The notes under the pieces were generated by a model. It did no database searches and had not been told where the DNA came from. It saw only the letters and a program-made list of their open reading frames with translations. Position numbers and translations under genes: made by a program. From Pseudidiomarina tainanensis (lineage in GTDB: Bacteria > Pseudomonadota > Gammaproteobacteria > Enterobacterales > Alteromonadaceae): 64,000 nt of DNA. The stretch lies in NCBI RefSeq assembly GCF_004214835.1, contig NZ_PIQJ01000001.1, positions 1,674,001 through 1,738,000 on the forward strand, in the 5' to 3' direction. Of the stretch, positions 9,002 through 17,586 are shown in pieces. Position 1 is the first letter of the stretch, and every line of letters starts with the position of its first letter.

Positions 9002-10543
9002 CTAGTGAGGGCTAGCCACAACTGGTGCACGGCGCGCTTGGGTCATCTGCTCAAACGCGTGAGCCGCTTCAATTAGTAGCGCTTCACTGCGAGCGGTTCC
9101 AAAAAAGCTCAAGCCCACAGGCATATGCTGAACAAATCCCATTGGTACGGTAATGTGAGGATATCCAGCTACTGCAGCAGCGCCGCTTGCTGAACCTGTG
9201 AAATGATCACCATTAATTAAGTCTATCTTCCAAGCTGGGGATACCGTTGGTGCAATTAATAAATCCAATTGATGTTCGTTTAACACCGCATCGATTCCTT
9301 CTGCACCGGCTTTACGTTTAGCATCAACTTTCGCCTGTTCGTAAGCCTCTTTGTCCGCTTGGCGTGATACCGACATTTCGAATAACTCTTGTCCGAACCA
9401 AGTCATAGTAATGCCCGCATTTGCCTTATTCGCAGCAATAAGATCTTCCAATGAGCTAAACTCAGGATGAGGGCTCTGCTCAAAATAGTCACGCATGCCA
9501 TGGGCGAACTCGTACAATAAAACCGTGTATTCATCGCCACCCCAGTTACGACCATTAGGAAACTCGAGGCCATCAACAACGATCGCGCCCGCTGCTTTCA
9601 ATTGTTCAATACGGCCATTGAATACTTCGTCTAACTCGGTATTGTAACCGGCTAAATCACGCATCACGCCAATCCGTTTACCTTTCAAACCATCAGTCTT
9701 CAGGTGCTTAATATAGTTCGTGGTGTCGTTATAACTCGCAGTATCTGAGTCATCTACGCCACGCATGGCCTGCAACAAATGAACTGCATCGGCGACACTG
9801 CGCGCCATTGGCCCAGCGGTGTCTTGGCTCGCCGAAATAGGAATGATGCCATCGCGACTCAGTAGACCTACTGTTGGTTTAATAGTCACAATACCGTTAA
9901 TGGCTGCTGGGCAAACTAGGCTACCATCAGTCTCAGTGCCTACAGCAACAGTAATAAAGTTAGCACTTACTGCTGTTGCTGAGCCTGAGCTTGAACCGCA
10001 AGCAGTGCGCGATTGATCATATGGATTTTTAACAAGTCCACCCTGGCTACTCCAACCCGATGATGAATTCGTTGAACGAAAATTTGCCCACTCACTCAAG
10101 TTTGCTTTACCCAGAATAATGGCGCCAGCTTCGCGTAGTTTCTCAACAATAAATGCATCATCCGGTGGCATATGATTGCGCAGTAAATACGAGCCAGCGG
10201 TATTGGGCATGCCATCGGCCGTATCTATATTGTCTTTTAATAGAACCGGGATACCATGCATGGCGCTGCGCACTTGTCCCGCCTTGCGCTGTTCATCGAG
10301 TTGCTTTGCAATTTCAATTAATTTTTCTCTATCTTGCACGGTAATGACAGCCTGCAGTTCAGCGCCATCACGATTATGCCGAGCGATTCGGTCTAAATAA
10401 CGTTCAACCAAAGAAACACTGGTAATTTCACCACGATTCATTTGATGTTGTAATTGCTCAATTGACGGCTCATCAGCCGCCCAGACATTCACACTGAGCA
10501 GTGCAAAAAACGCCAACCAGCAAAATGCTTTTATTGTTTTCAT
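9002..10543 (-). CDS. Exported amidase-signature family hydrolase
   Basis: Amidase-signature hydrolase (GatA/malonamidase fold) exported by a signal peptide (MKTIKAFCWLAFFALLSVNVWA). I chose the ATG at 10543, preceded by AAAGGA, because the upstream extension would precede the signal peptide. The Ser-cisSer-Lys triad is visible: Lys103 in LLKDN, Ser184 in CGSSSGS and Ser208 in GTETDGS. The product has 513 residues. The natural substrate is unknown; exported homologues are often annotated only as amidase. It is divergent from zur with about 70 bp between starts. Confidence 0.88.
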   Translation of the reverse strand: MKTIKAFCWLAFFALLSVNVWAADEPSIEQLQHQMNRGEITSVSLVERYLDRIARHNRDGAELQAVITVQDREKLIEIAKQLDEQRKAGQVRSAMHGIPVLLKDNIDTADGMPNTAGSYLLRNHMPPDDAFIVEKLREAGAIILGKANLSEWANFRSTNSSSGWSSQGGLVKNPYDQSRTACGSSSGSATAVSANFITVAVGTETDGSLVCPAAINGIVTIKPTVGLLSRDGIIPISASQDTAGPMARSVADAVHLLQAMRGVDDSDTASYNDTTNYIKHLKTDGLKGKRIGVMRDLAGYNTELDEVFNGRIEQLKAAGAIVVDGLEFPNGRNWGGDEYTVLLYEFAHGMRDYFEQSPHPEFSSLEDLIAANKANAGITMTWFGQELFEMSVSRQADKEAYEQAKVDAKRKAGAEGIDAVLNEHQLDLLIAPTVSPAWKIDLINGDHFTGSASGAAAVAGYPHITVPMGFVQHMPVGLSFFGTARSEALLIEAAHAFEQMTQARRAPVVASPH

Positions 10544-10612
10544 TTGTTGTCCTTTCAAGTCACTGATAGATGGCGCTTTGCGCCTGATGAAACCGATGAT
10601 AAACTGCTGCTC

Positions 10613-11053
10613 ATGAACACACAAGAAACCCAGCGCCTCGTCAACAAGGCCGAAAAATTATGTGAACAACGCGGAGCTCGACTAACGCCAGCTCGTCGCG
10701 AGGTTTTTGAGATCCTTGCAGAACAAGAAGGTGCCATTGGTGCCTATGATTTACTTGATAAACTGAAAGCGGCTGTACCGAACGCAAAGCCACCAACGAT
10801 TTATCGCGCCTTGGACTTCTTACAAGAGCAAGGTTTTGTTCACAAGATCACATCGTCAAATAGCTACGTATTATGTAGTCATTTCGACCACCAACATCCG
10901 GTACAAATGCTCATTTGCGAACGCTGTGGTTCCGTTCAAGAAATTCAATCTGATGGCGTGTATGATGCGTTGAAGAAACAGGCAGAGGGTCAAGGTTTCT
11001 TAGTGGCTTCGCAAACTATTGAGGCACACGGCCTCTGCAAAGACTGTCGTTAA
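10613..11053 (+). CDS. zur: Zinc uptake regulator, Fur family
   Basis: Fur-family repressor most like Zur, which shuts off zinc uptake when Zn is sufficient. RLTPARREVFEIL (winged helix), GAIGAYDLLDKL, AKPPTIYRALDFLQEQGFVHKI and NSYVLCSHFDHQHP closely follow E. coli Zur. The structural zinc site is provided by CERC and CKDC. I chose the ATG at 10613 (MNTQETQRL), giving 146 residues; an in-frame ATG at 10544 would add 23 residues with no counterpart and overlap the amidase start. No strong Shine-Dalgarno precedes either. A hairpin starts 2 nt after the stop. Confidence 0.9.
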   Translation: MNTQETQRLVNKAEKLCEQRGARLTPARREVFEILAEQEGAIGAYDLLDKLKAAVPNAKPPTIYRALDFLQEQGFVHKITSSNSYVLCSHFDHQHPVQMLICERCGSVQEIQSDGVYDALKKQAEGQGFLVASQTIEAHGLCKDCR

Positions 11054-11054
11054 A

Positions 11055-11083
11055 CAGATGGGCCTAATAATCAGGCCCATCTG
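11055..11083. terminator. Hairpin shared by convergent zur and dnaB
   Basis: Perfect 11-bp stem (11055-11065 with 11073-11083) and a 7-nt loop. The dnaB stop codon (11064-11066) spans the arm/loop boundary and the last dnaB codons form the right arm. Only a weak U-rich tail is present on either side, so termination strength is uncertain. Confidence 0.65.
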
Positions 11084-12494
11084 GCATTTCCATCTTAGCC
11101 AAATTATCAAAGCGTGAATAATGGCCCTGAAATTTTAGCTTTACGCTGCCTATTGGACCATTACGCTGCTTACCAATAATGACTTCTGCCACACCCTTCT
11201 CTTCACTTTCTGGGTGGTAAACTTCATCACGATAGATAAACATAATCACGTCGGCGTCTTGCTCAATTGAACCTGATTCACGTAAGTCTGAGTTCACTGG
11301 GCGTTTGTTAGTGCGTTGTTCCAATGAACGGTTCAACTGTGACAGCGCGACCACTGGCACCTCTAATTCTTTTGCGAGAGCCTTGAGCGAGCGAGAAATT
11401 TCAGCAATTTCAAGGGTTCTATTTTCGGCCATACCTGGCACCGTCATTAATTGCAGGTAATCGACCATGATCATCGATAAGCCACCACTCTCACGATACA
11501 CTCGGCGGGCTCGTGAACGCACTTCCGTTGGTGTTAAGCCAGATGAATCATCAATATAGATGTTATTTTTATCTTTGAGAATATTAATGGTTGAGGCAAT
11601 ACGTGACCATTCGTCCTCTTCCAGTCGTCCGGTACGGATACGGGTTTGGTCGACATGACTGAGTGATGCGAGCATACGCATCATAATTTGTTCTGACGGC
11701 ATCTCTAAACTGAACACCAAAACAGGCTTGTCGGAACGCATTGCAATGTTTTCCGCCAAGTTCATAGCAAAGGTTGTTTTACCCATCGATGGCCGGGCCG
11801 CGACTATAATTAGATCGGATGGCTGTAAACCAGCTGTCATTTGATCGAGATCGTAAAAACCAGTAGATGCTCCGGTAATACCATTATGATTTTTGCTTCG
11901 ACTCAATTCGTCAATTCTATCAATGGTCTTTTGCAAAATCGGGGAAATTGGTTGTGGACCTTCATTTTCGTTGGTTCGCTTTTCTGCAATCTGAAATACC
12001 TTGCTCTCAGCAAGATCAAGTAACTCACTCGAAGTGCGATTTTGTGTATCAAACCCAGACTCAGCAATTTCATTCGCGACCGCAATCATTTCACGCAATA
12101 TTGCGCGTTCACGTACAATTTGAGCATACGCTCGGATGTTCGCTGCGCTCGGCGTGTTTTTTGCTATTTCTCCGAGATACGCAAACCCGCCAACATCTTG
12201 GAGTTCACCTGATATTTCAAGAACTTCAGAAACAGTAACTAAATCGATTGGTTGCGTGCGCTCAGACAAATGATGCATGGCACGATAAATTAAACGATGG
12301 CCGCGATGATAAAAATCATCAGCAATCAGCTCACCGGCAATGGTATCCCACGCTTGATTGTCCAGCATCAAGCCACCAAGGACTGACTGCTCAGCTTCGA
12401 TGGAATGAGGAGGTGTTTTTATTGCATCAAGTTTGGCATCTTTTGCTTTTTGCTGTCCTTGCCGTGATTGCTTATCGTTGCGCTTGTCTGCCAT
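11064..12494 (-). CDS. dnaB: Replicative DNA helicase DnaB
   Basis: Hexameric 5'-3' helicase of the replication fork. The 476 residues carry the N-terminal helical domain (about 28-130), a linker, and the RecA-like ATPase with Walker A ARPSMGKTT at 233-241, Walker B-type IMVDYLQLM and the arginine-finger region KQRNGPIG near the C-terminus. The lysine-rich N-terminal extension of about 25 residues is common. There is no intein. The last codons overlap the convergent hairpin. Confidence 0.97.
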   Translation of the reverse strand: MADKRNDKQSRQGQQKAKDAKLDAIKTPPHSIEAEQSVLGGLMLDNQAWDTIAGELIADDFYHRGHRLIYRAMHHLSERTQPIDLVTVSEVLEISGELQDVGGFAYLGEIAKNTPSAANIRAYAQIVRERAILREMIAVANEIAESGFDTQNRTSSELLDLAESKVFQIAEKRTNENEGPQPISPILQKTIDRIDELSRSKNHNGITGASTGFYDLDQMTAGLQPSDLIIVAARPSMGKTTFAMNLAENIAMRSDKPVLVFSLEMPSEQIMMRMLASLSHVDQTRIRTGRLEEDEWSRIASTINILKDKNNIYIDDSSGLTPTEVRSRARRVYRESGGLSMIMVDYLQLMTVPGMAENRTLEIAEISRSLKALAKELEVPVVALSQLNRSLEQRTNKRPVNSDLRESGSIEQDADVIMFIYRDEVYHPESEEKGVAEVIIGKQRNGPIGSVKLKFQGHYSRFDNLAKMEMPDGPDY

Positions 12495-12522
12495 GAATGT
12501 CCCAATGAACTATTTAGAAGTT

Positions 12523-12558
12523 ACCAAGCGAGACTATACAAAATGATGCTCAAGTAAG
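12523..12558 (-). promoter_or_regulatory. Candidate dnaB promoter
   Basis: On the minus strand TTTCTT, 17 bp and TATAGT lie about 40 nt upstream of the dnaB start, directly next to the terminator hairpin of the upstream DUF4097 gene. The -35 is weak, so this is tentative. Confidence 0.4.
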
Positions 12559-12592
12559 AAAGCGAATCAGCATAATTTTGCTGATTCGCTTT
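12559..12592 (-). terminator. Terminator after the ECF/DUF4097 operon
   Basis: Perfect 14-bp stem (12559-12572 with 12579-12592) with a 6-nt loop, followed on the minus strand by a TTTCTTACTT tract. It begins 15 nt past the DUF4097 stop and separates it from dnaB. Confidence 0.8.
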
Positions 12593-12607
12593 GCTTTAAT
12601 GCAAACT

Positions 12608-13555
12608 TTATTTCTTCAAAACGATATCGCCGCTGACCGTACGGAAGCTCATTGAGCCGCTGCGCTCGCCGAGTTCAAGATTAAGACGCTGACCAATACC
12701 AAACGCTGACTCTTCCGCCTTTTGTGACGTTAAATGGTTACGAATCGTACCTCCGGCGCTGGTCTTCGCGTCAATATCAGCATCAATTGAGCCGTTAAAC
12801 AACATCGTCACTTCACCGCTGACACTCTCAACACTAACACGACCTTCGCGGGCTACTTCCAATTGTGCTTTCACATCACCACTGACGCTATTGACGTGAA
12901 GTGATTCGATACGTTGTAAAGCAAGCTCGACTTCGCCGGAAACAGCCTCAACGCGCACAACATTAGCATTTGTCTTGACCTCTACATCGCCACTAACAGT
13001 TGAGTAAGTCGCACGTGAACTATCGCTACCATCATCTTTCACATCACCGCTCACACTGCGTAATGCCAACTCACCGGAAAGCGATTTAGCTTCAATATCA
13101 CCGCTCACTGATTCTAACTGCAACTTACCGGTCAGTTTTTCTGCGTCAATGTCACCGCTCACTGTATTTACAGTCACCGAAGACGTAAAGTTAGCCAAGG
13201 TAAAGTCAACTGAAACACCTCGCGCTTCAACTCTTGCCGTTTCCGGCAGCGTGATGGTTAATTCATTACCATCGTCGTCGTTGTAATTGCCACGCTTTGG
13301 CATTTCAACTTTAATCGTCAGGGTGTCGCCATTTAACTCAAACACAAACTTCTCTGCATGTTTATCTAAACGCCCAGCTACGTGAGCAACGTTTTTTGAT
13401 CCGCCACGAATATCGACATCACCACGCATGGTATCGATGACAACGCGCGCATTCGCTGGAATATCGAGCTTCTGGTCCACACGTTCACCTTGCGCGTGCG
13501 CTGAAAACGATAGCGCAATCATGACGGCGCCAATCAACATATTTAATACTTTCAT
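12608..13555 (-). CDS. DUF4097-type exported beta-repeat protein
   Basis: Exported protein with a signal peptide of about 21 residues (ending SAHA). The mature part is a beta-solenoid-like repeat: eight copies of a [STA]VSG[DE][IV] motif spaced about 17-35 residues, typical of the DUF4097 adhesin-like family. Length 315 residues. Function of the family is poorly known. It is the third gene of an operon with an ECF sigma factor and a membrane anti-sigma factor, 13 nt after the latter, which suggests that it is a target or sensor in that envelope circuit (inference). Confidence 0.85.
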   Translation of the reverse strand: MKVLNMLIGAVMIALSFSAHAQGERVDQKLDIPANARVVIDTMRGDVDIRGGSKNVAHVAGRLDKHAEKFVFELNGDTLTIKVEMPKRGNYNDDDGNELTITLPETARVEARGVSVDFTLANFTSSVTVNTVSGDIDAEKLTGKLQLESVSGDIEAKSLSGELALRSVSGDVKDDGSDSSRATYSTVSGDVEVKTNANVVRVEAVSGEVELALQRIESLHVNSVSGDVKAQLEVAREGRVSVESVSGEVTMLFNGSIDADIDAKTSAGGTIRNHLTSQKAEESAFGIGQRLNLELGERSGSMSFRTVSGDIVLKK

Positions 13556-13568
13556 GGTTGTACTCCTC

Positions 13569-14099
13569 TTACACCTGTTGATAGGTGCGTGGTTGTTGAT
13601 ACATGACTTTTAATAAATCGAGTTCTTGTTGATGTAACCATTGCAAAAACTGCCATAGCTCGCTGTTATCAGGATCAAGACGTAGTTGCTCAGTTACTTG
13701 CACAGCAGCGCTACGCAGTTGATCGAGTTCCGCTTGTAGCTCTGAAAATGACGGCTGTAATCCGGCATCTTCAAAGTTCGTTAATAGAATTTGACGTTGT
13801 TGCTGATGTTGCTGGTTCACCATAGTTAGCAATTCAAGCTGTTGTCCATTTACAGCGTTACTTCCTGAATTCATTGATAAACTCAAGGTAATACCGGCGA
13901 CAACAAATAGTGAAGCGGCCGCACTGGTAAACCAAAGCCAATAATGATGAGACTGGCGCTTCAACGTCACTTGGCCACGGCTTATACTCGCCTCAATACC
14001 TCGCCAAAGATCGCGCGGTGGCGTAACCTCACGGTTTTCTTCCGTAGCGTGCTGAATAAGCGCATCAAGTTTTGGGGTTTGTTTCTCAGGCGTTGTCAT
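13569..14099 (-). CDS. Putative transmembrane anti-sigma factor
   Basis: A 176-residue protein with a cytoplasmic N-terminal part, one membrane span at about 53-76 (YWLWFTSAAASLFVVAGITL) and a Gln/Leu-rich, probably coiled periplasmic domain. It contains no cysteine, so it is not a zinc (ZAS) anti-sigma factor. Its start overlaps the sigma gene's end by 14 nt, the usual arrangement for an anti-sigma factor. No sequence motif proves the function; the call rests on context and topology. Confidence 0.7.
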   Translation of the reverse strand: MTTPEKQTPKLDALIQHATEENREVTPPRDLWRGIEASISRGQVTLKRQSHHYWLWFTSAAASLFVVAGITLSLSMNSGSNAVNGQQLELLTMVNQQHQQQRQILLTNFEDAGLQPSFSELQAELDQLRSAAVQVTEQLRLDPDNSELWQFLQWLHQQELDLLKVMYQQPRTYQQV

Positions 14100-14655
14100 A
14101 GCTAAGCCACTCCTCTAAAAGACCACGGGCGCGATGCACTTGAGCTTTGCTTGTTCCCACTGCGATACCTAACTCATCGGCAACGTCTTCGTGGCGCATA
14201 CCCTCTAAGCAATGCAACACGAAAACCCAGCGCATCTGTAACGGTAACCGCGTAAGTAGTTGGTCAAGCACATTCAAGTCAGCACTATCTTCATGCACAA
14301 GCTGTTGTTCATATTGCACCTGGTCATCTCCAGCAAGCTGTAATTTATTCAATCGCTTGGTTTGCTTGCGTAACTCGGTAATGGCAACTCGCGTCGCCAC
14401 TGTATGTAACCAAGTGCTAAATTTACTTTCACCACGAAAGCGCTCGAGGTTTTTCCACAACTGAATAAATACCTCCTGCGTCACGTCTTGCGCAGCGTCC
14501 TGATCTGCTGCCAAGCGCAGAACCAATCCATAGACGTGTCGATGATGACGCTCGTAGATGTCACGAAAAGCTTCGAGATCACCTCCTGCAGCGCGTTTCA
14601 CCAGCGCAATATCAGGGTCGTCAAACTGTGTTGATGTAAGAATCTGGGCTGTCAC
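14086..14655 (-). CDS. ECF-family RNA polymerase sigma factor
   Basis: Group 4 (extracytoplasmic function) sigma factor, 189 residues. Region 2 runs from about residue 28 (FRDIYERHHRHVYGLVLRL... DVTQEVFIQLWKNL, FRGESKFSTWLHTVATR) and region 4 from about 125 (LPLQMRWVFVLHCLEGMRHEDVADELGI and GTSKAQVHRARGLL). It starts with GTG at 14655, with AAGGA 6 nt upstream. It is first in an operon with the anti-sigma and DUF4097 genes; an ECF-type promoter lies just upstream, suggesting autoregulation. Confidence 0.9.
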   Translation of the reverse strand: MTAQILTSTQFDDPDIALVKRAAGGDLEAFRDIYERHHRHVYGLVLRLAADQDAAQDVTQEVFIQLWKNLERFRGESKFSTWLHTVATRVAITELRKQTKRLNKLQLAGDDQVQYEQQLVHEDSADLNVLDQLLTRLPLQMRWVFVLHCLEGMRHEDVADELGIAVGTSKAQVHRARGLLEEWLSYDNA

Positions 14656-14707
14656 TGTTAGTCCTTGATTGCAGTTGGTACAGCTTGTTGCATTTGTCTT
14701 GCTTCTT

Positions 14708-14736
14708 TAGTCGCAGGAATAATTAGCAAGGTTTAC
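14708..14736 (-). promoter_or_regulatory. Candidate ECF-type (autoregulatory) promoter
   Basis: On the minus strand GTAAACC (14730-14736), a 16-bp spacer and CGACTA (14708-14713). This resembles the AAC-16-CGT/CGA pattern of many ECF promoters and sits about 53 nt upstream of the sigma gene start. Recognition by this sigma factor is inferred. Confidence 0.6.
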
Positions 14737-14754
14737 GCGGCTCGAAAAATTTCC

Positions 14755-14784
14755 AAAAAAAAAGCTGCCCAAATGGACAGCTCT
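14755..14784 (-). terminator. Intrinsic terminator after rplI
   Basis: 8-bp stem (14775-14782 with 14763-14770, one G-U pair), 4-nt loop, then a run of about nine T on the minus strand (complement of 14755-14763). It ends the rpsF-priB-rpsR-rplI operon and precedes the ECF promoter. Confidence 0.85.
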
Positions 14785-14808
14785 TTTGATTGTCTAACTG
14801 TGACTAAA

Positions 14809-15261
14809 TTAGTCAGCAGCAACAACTTGCAATTTAACAGTTGCAAATACGTCTGAGTGCAAGTGCAACTCGATATCGTATTCACCAACTTCACGCAAGG
14901 TGCCGTTTGGCAACAATACTTCAGCTTTCACAACGTCTACGCCAGCAGCAGTAACTGCATCAGCGATGTCGCGAGTACCGATTGAACCAAACAATTTACC
15001 TTCGTCACCAGCTTTAGAGCTGATTACTACAGGCTCAAGTGCATTGATTTTCTCTGCACGTGCTTGCGCAGCCGCTAACTCTTCTGCCAATTTAGCTTCA
15101 AGTTCAGCACGACGCTCTTCAAATACTTTAATGTTCGCTTCGGTTGCAGGAACTGCTTTACCTTGTGGGAACAAAAAGTTACGTGCATAGCCAGACTTAA
15201 CTGAAACCTGGTCACCCAAGCTACCTAAGTTGGCAATTTTGTCTAATAGAATGATTTCCAT
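14809..15261 (-). CDS. rplI: 50S ribosomal protein L9
   Basis: L9, an elongated two-domain protein of the L1-stalk base that limits frameshifting. It has 150 residues. [30 protein letters not shown] is the conserved rRNA-binding domain, followed by the long connecting helix (about 40-75) and the C-terminal domain. It is the last gene of the rpsF operon, 43 nt after rpsR. Confidence 0.97.
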   Translation of the reverse strand: MEIILLDKIANLGSLGDQVSVKSGYARNFLFPQGKAVPATEANIKVFEERRAELEAKLAEELAAAQARAEKINALEPVVISSKAGDEGKLFGSIGTRDIADAVTAAGVDVVKAEVLLPNGTLREVGEYDIELHLHSDVFATVKLQVVAAD

Positions 15262-15304
15262 TGTACGCTACCTCTGAGTTTCTGAGATCGTTCGCGATGC
15301 CGGC

Positions 15305-15866
<562 letters not shown>

Positions 15867-15877
15867 AACGTATTGGC

Positions 15878-16252
15878 TTATGCCGCTTCGCTGTCGTCTT
15901 GCTCTTCGTTACGGCTTTCGCTCTTACGCGGCTCGTCTTTCTTGCTCAATGGAGAAGCTTCAGTTACTGCTTCTTTCTTGCGCATGATCATGCTACGTAA
16001 TACTGCATCGTTGTAGCGGAAAGCTGTTTCCAACTCTTCAACAACTTCAGCAGTCGCTTCGATGTTCATCAACACATAGTGTGCTTTGTGCAACTTGTTG
16101 ATTGGGTATGCCAACTGACGACGGCCCCAGTCTTCTAAACGATGAATGGTACCGTTACCTGATTTAATGGTCTCGCTGTAACGCTCGATCATGCCAGGTA
16201 CTTGCTCGCTCTGGTCGGGATGGACCATGAATACGATTTCATAATGACGCAT
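15878..16252 (-). CDS. rpsF: 30S ribosomal protein S6
   Basis: S6, partner of S18. It has 124 residues with [19 protein letters not shown], the [20 protein letters not shown] segment and an acidic C-terminal tail ([13 protein letters not shown]); in E. coli such a tail is extended with glutamates by RimK. It is first in its operon, with a leader of about 100 nt containing a hairpin and a promoter. Confidence 0.97.
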   Translation of the reverse strand: MRHYEIVFMVHPDQSEQVPGMIERYSETIKSGNGTIHRLEDWGRRQLAYPINKLHKAHYVLMNIEATAEVVEELETAFRYNDAVLRSMIMRKKEAVTEASPLSKKDEPRKSESRNEEQDDSEAA

Positions 16253-16266
16253 TTCTGCTCCTTATG

Positions 16267-16313
16267 GTTCATAGCTACTAACTGGCTCAGTCACACCCTC
16301 AGCAGCAAGGAAC
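16267..16313 (-). promoter_or_regulatory. Hairpin in the rpsF leader
   Basis: In the leader RNA, GUUC/GAAC (16310-16313 with 16267-16270) and GCUGCU/AGUAGC (16301-16306 with 16274-16279) pair to form a two-part stem upstream of the rpsF Shine-Dalgarno. S6:S18 dimers autoregulate this operon in other bacteria through a leader motif. Whether this hairpin is that motif I cannot confirm. Confidence 0.45.
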
Positions 16314-16351
16314 GCTTTTTAAATGAATAAAATACTTCAGACTGATTTAAG

Positions 16352-16396
16352 CGGCGGGATTTTAGCCTATAACGGTTGCAATCACAAGTTTGATTG
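16352..16396 (-). promoter_or_regulatory. Sigma70-type promoter of the rpsF operon
   Basis: Minus strand: TTGTGA, a 17-bp spacer and TAAAAT, roughly 110-140 nt upstream of rpsF. It overlaps the end of the upstream 151-residue membrane protein gene. Confidence 0.6.
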
Positions 16397-16837
16397 CGCT
16401 TCGTGGCCGTTTTCTACAAGCTCAATTAAAATTTTCACATACTGTTCTGGTAATGCACCGAAAGTTGCCATAGGCCCCTGCACTTTAAAACGTTGGACTG
16501 AGCTGGCGTTGCCTTCAGTTGATGGCGCATTCAGTTGGCCATTTATCTGCAATAATTCATTATGTGAAACAGTAACTTCTAATTGCCAACCATAACTTTC
16601 CTGCTGGTCTAAAAGTCGCCATTCATGGCGACTTTCAATACGCTCGCGCACATCAAATAAGACATCCTCTAGCTGCTGAGCGTCGGCGGTTGCCTGTACT
16701 TGGTAGGTCACATATAAAAATGGCTTGTTCGAGCGCTCGCCAGGGTCAAGATCGCCGAGTGGTAACCACGCCAAAGCCAGCATCACAATAACTAATGCCG
16801 CTATAAATAGCGGTTTCCAACCGCGTTTAACTGCCAT
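16382..16837 (-). CDS. Membrane-anchored protein of unknown function
   Basis: A 151-residue product with one N-terminal membrane span (about 9-28, [18 protein letters not shown]) and a soluble domain of about 120 residues that should face the periplasm. I recognise no family and see no catalytic motif. I chose the ATG at 16837, which overlaps the rlmB stop by 11 bp; an ATG at 16858 would add seven residues. Strong coupling to rlmB translation is likely because no good Shine-Dalgarno is seen. The gene's end contains the -35 region of the rpsF promoter. Confidence 0.7.
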   Translation of the reverse strand: MAVKRGWKPLFIAALVIVMLALAWLPLGDLDPGERSNKPFLYVTYQVQATADAQQLEDVLFDVRERIESRHEWRLLDQQESYGWQLEVTVSHNELLQINGQLNAPSTEGNASSVQRFKVQGPMATFGALPEQYVKILIELVENGHEAQSNL

Positions 16838-17573
16838 GACGCTGTCGCACCGCCTCATATAAACACACGCCTGTCGCTACCGATACGTTTAAACTACTTA
16901 CGGTGCCCAGCAATGGAATCTTAATTAATTCATCGCACGTTTCGCGAGTGAGTCGACGCATGCCATCACCCTCAGCTCCCATGACAATTGCTACTGGCCC
17001 TTTTAGGTCGACAGCGTATAGTTCTTGGGTCGCTTCACCGGCGGTACCAATTACCCAAATTTGCTTGTCTTGCAGTTGCCTAAGGGTGCGCGCTAAGTTG
17101 GTCACTTGCACAAACGGAACCGTTTCTGCTGCACCACTTGCCACTTTACGCACAACTGGGGTAATCGACGCTGATTTATCTTTCGGAACAATAACTGCTG
17201 TAACGCCCGTAGCATCAGCCGTACGTAAACATGCGCCTAAGTTATGTGGGTCGGTGACGCCATCGAGAACTAAAAATAATGCTCGGTTGCCAGCCTGCTC
17301 ACATAAGCTATCCAAATCATTTTCGGTGAGCTGCGGCGCTTCAAGCGCTGTAATTGCGATGCCTTGGTGATTACCGCCTTCCGCCTTTTTATCCAGCGTT
17401 GCTTTCGGTACAAACTGCACTCGTAAGCCTAAGCGTTGTGCTTGACTCACCAATAACTGCAAAGGTTTGTCTTGGCGTTCGCGCGTTGCAAACACTTCCA
17501 CTAAACGCTCGGGATGTTGCTCTAACAAAGCTCGAACCGAGTGCATACCAAATATTGTAATCTTCTTGCTCAT
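16827..17573 (-). CDS. rlmB: 23S rRNA (guanosine(2251)-2'-O)-methyltransferase
   Basis: SPOUT (TrmH-like) methyltransferase modifying G2251 of the 23S rRNA P-loop. The 248 residues have the N-terminal L30e-like substrate domain ([16 protein letters not shown]) and the trefoil-knot domain with [31 protein letters not shown] and [15 protein letters not shown] (motifs 1-3). It lies 13 nt after rnr, the same order as in E. coli. Confidence 0.96.
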   Translation of the reverse strand: MSKKITIFGMHSVRALLEQHPERLVEVFATRERQDKPLQLLVSQAQRLGLRVQFVPKATLDKKAEGGNHQGIAITALEAPQLTENDLDSLCEQAGNRALFLVLDGVTDPHNLGACLRTADATGVTAVIVPKDKSASITPVVRKVASGAAETVPFVQVTNLARTLRQLQDKQIWVIGTAGEATQELYAVDLKGPVAIVMGAEGDGMRRLTRETCDELIKIPLLGTVSSLNVSVATGVCLYEAVRQRHGS

Positions 17574-17586
17574 GGGAATAGTTAGC

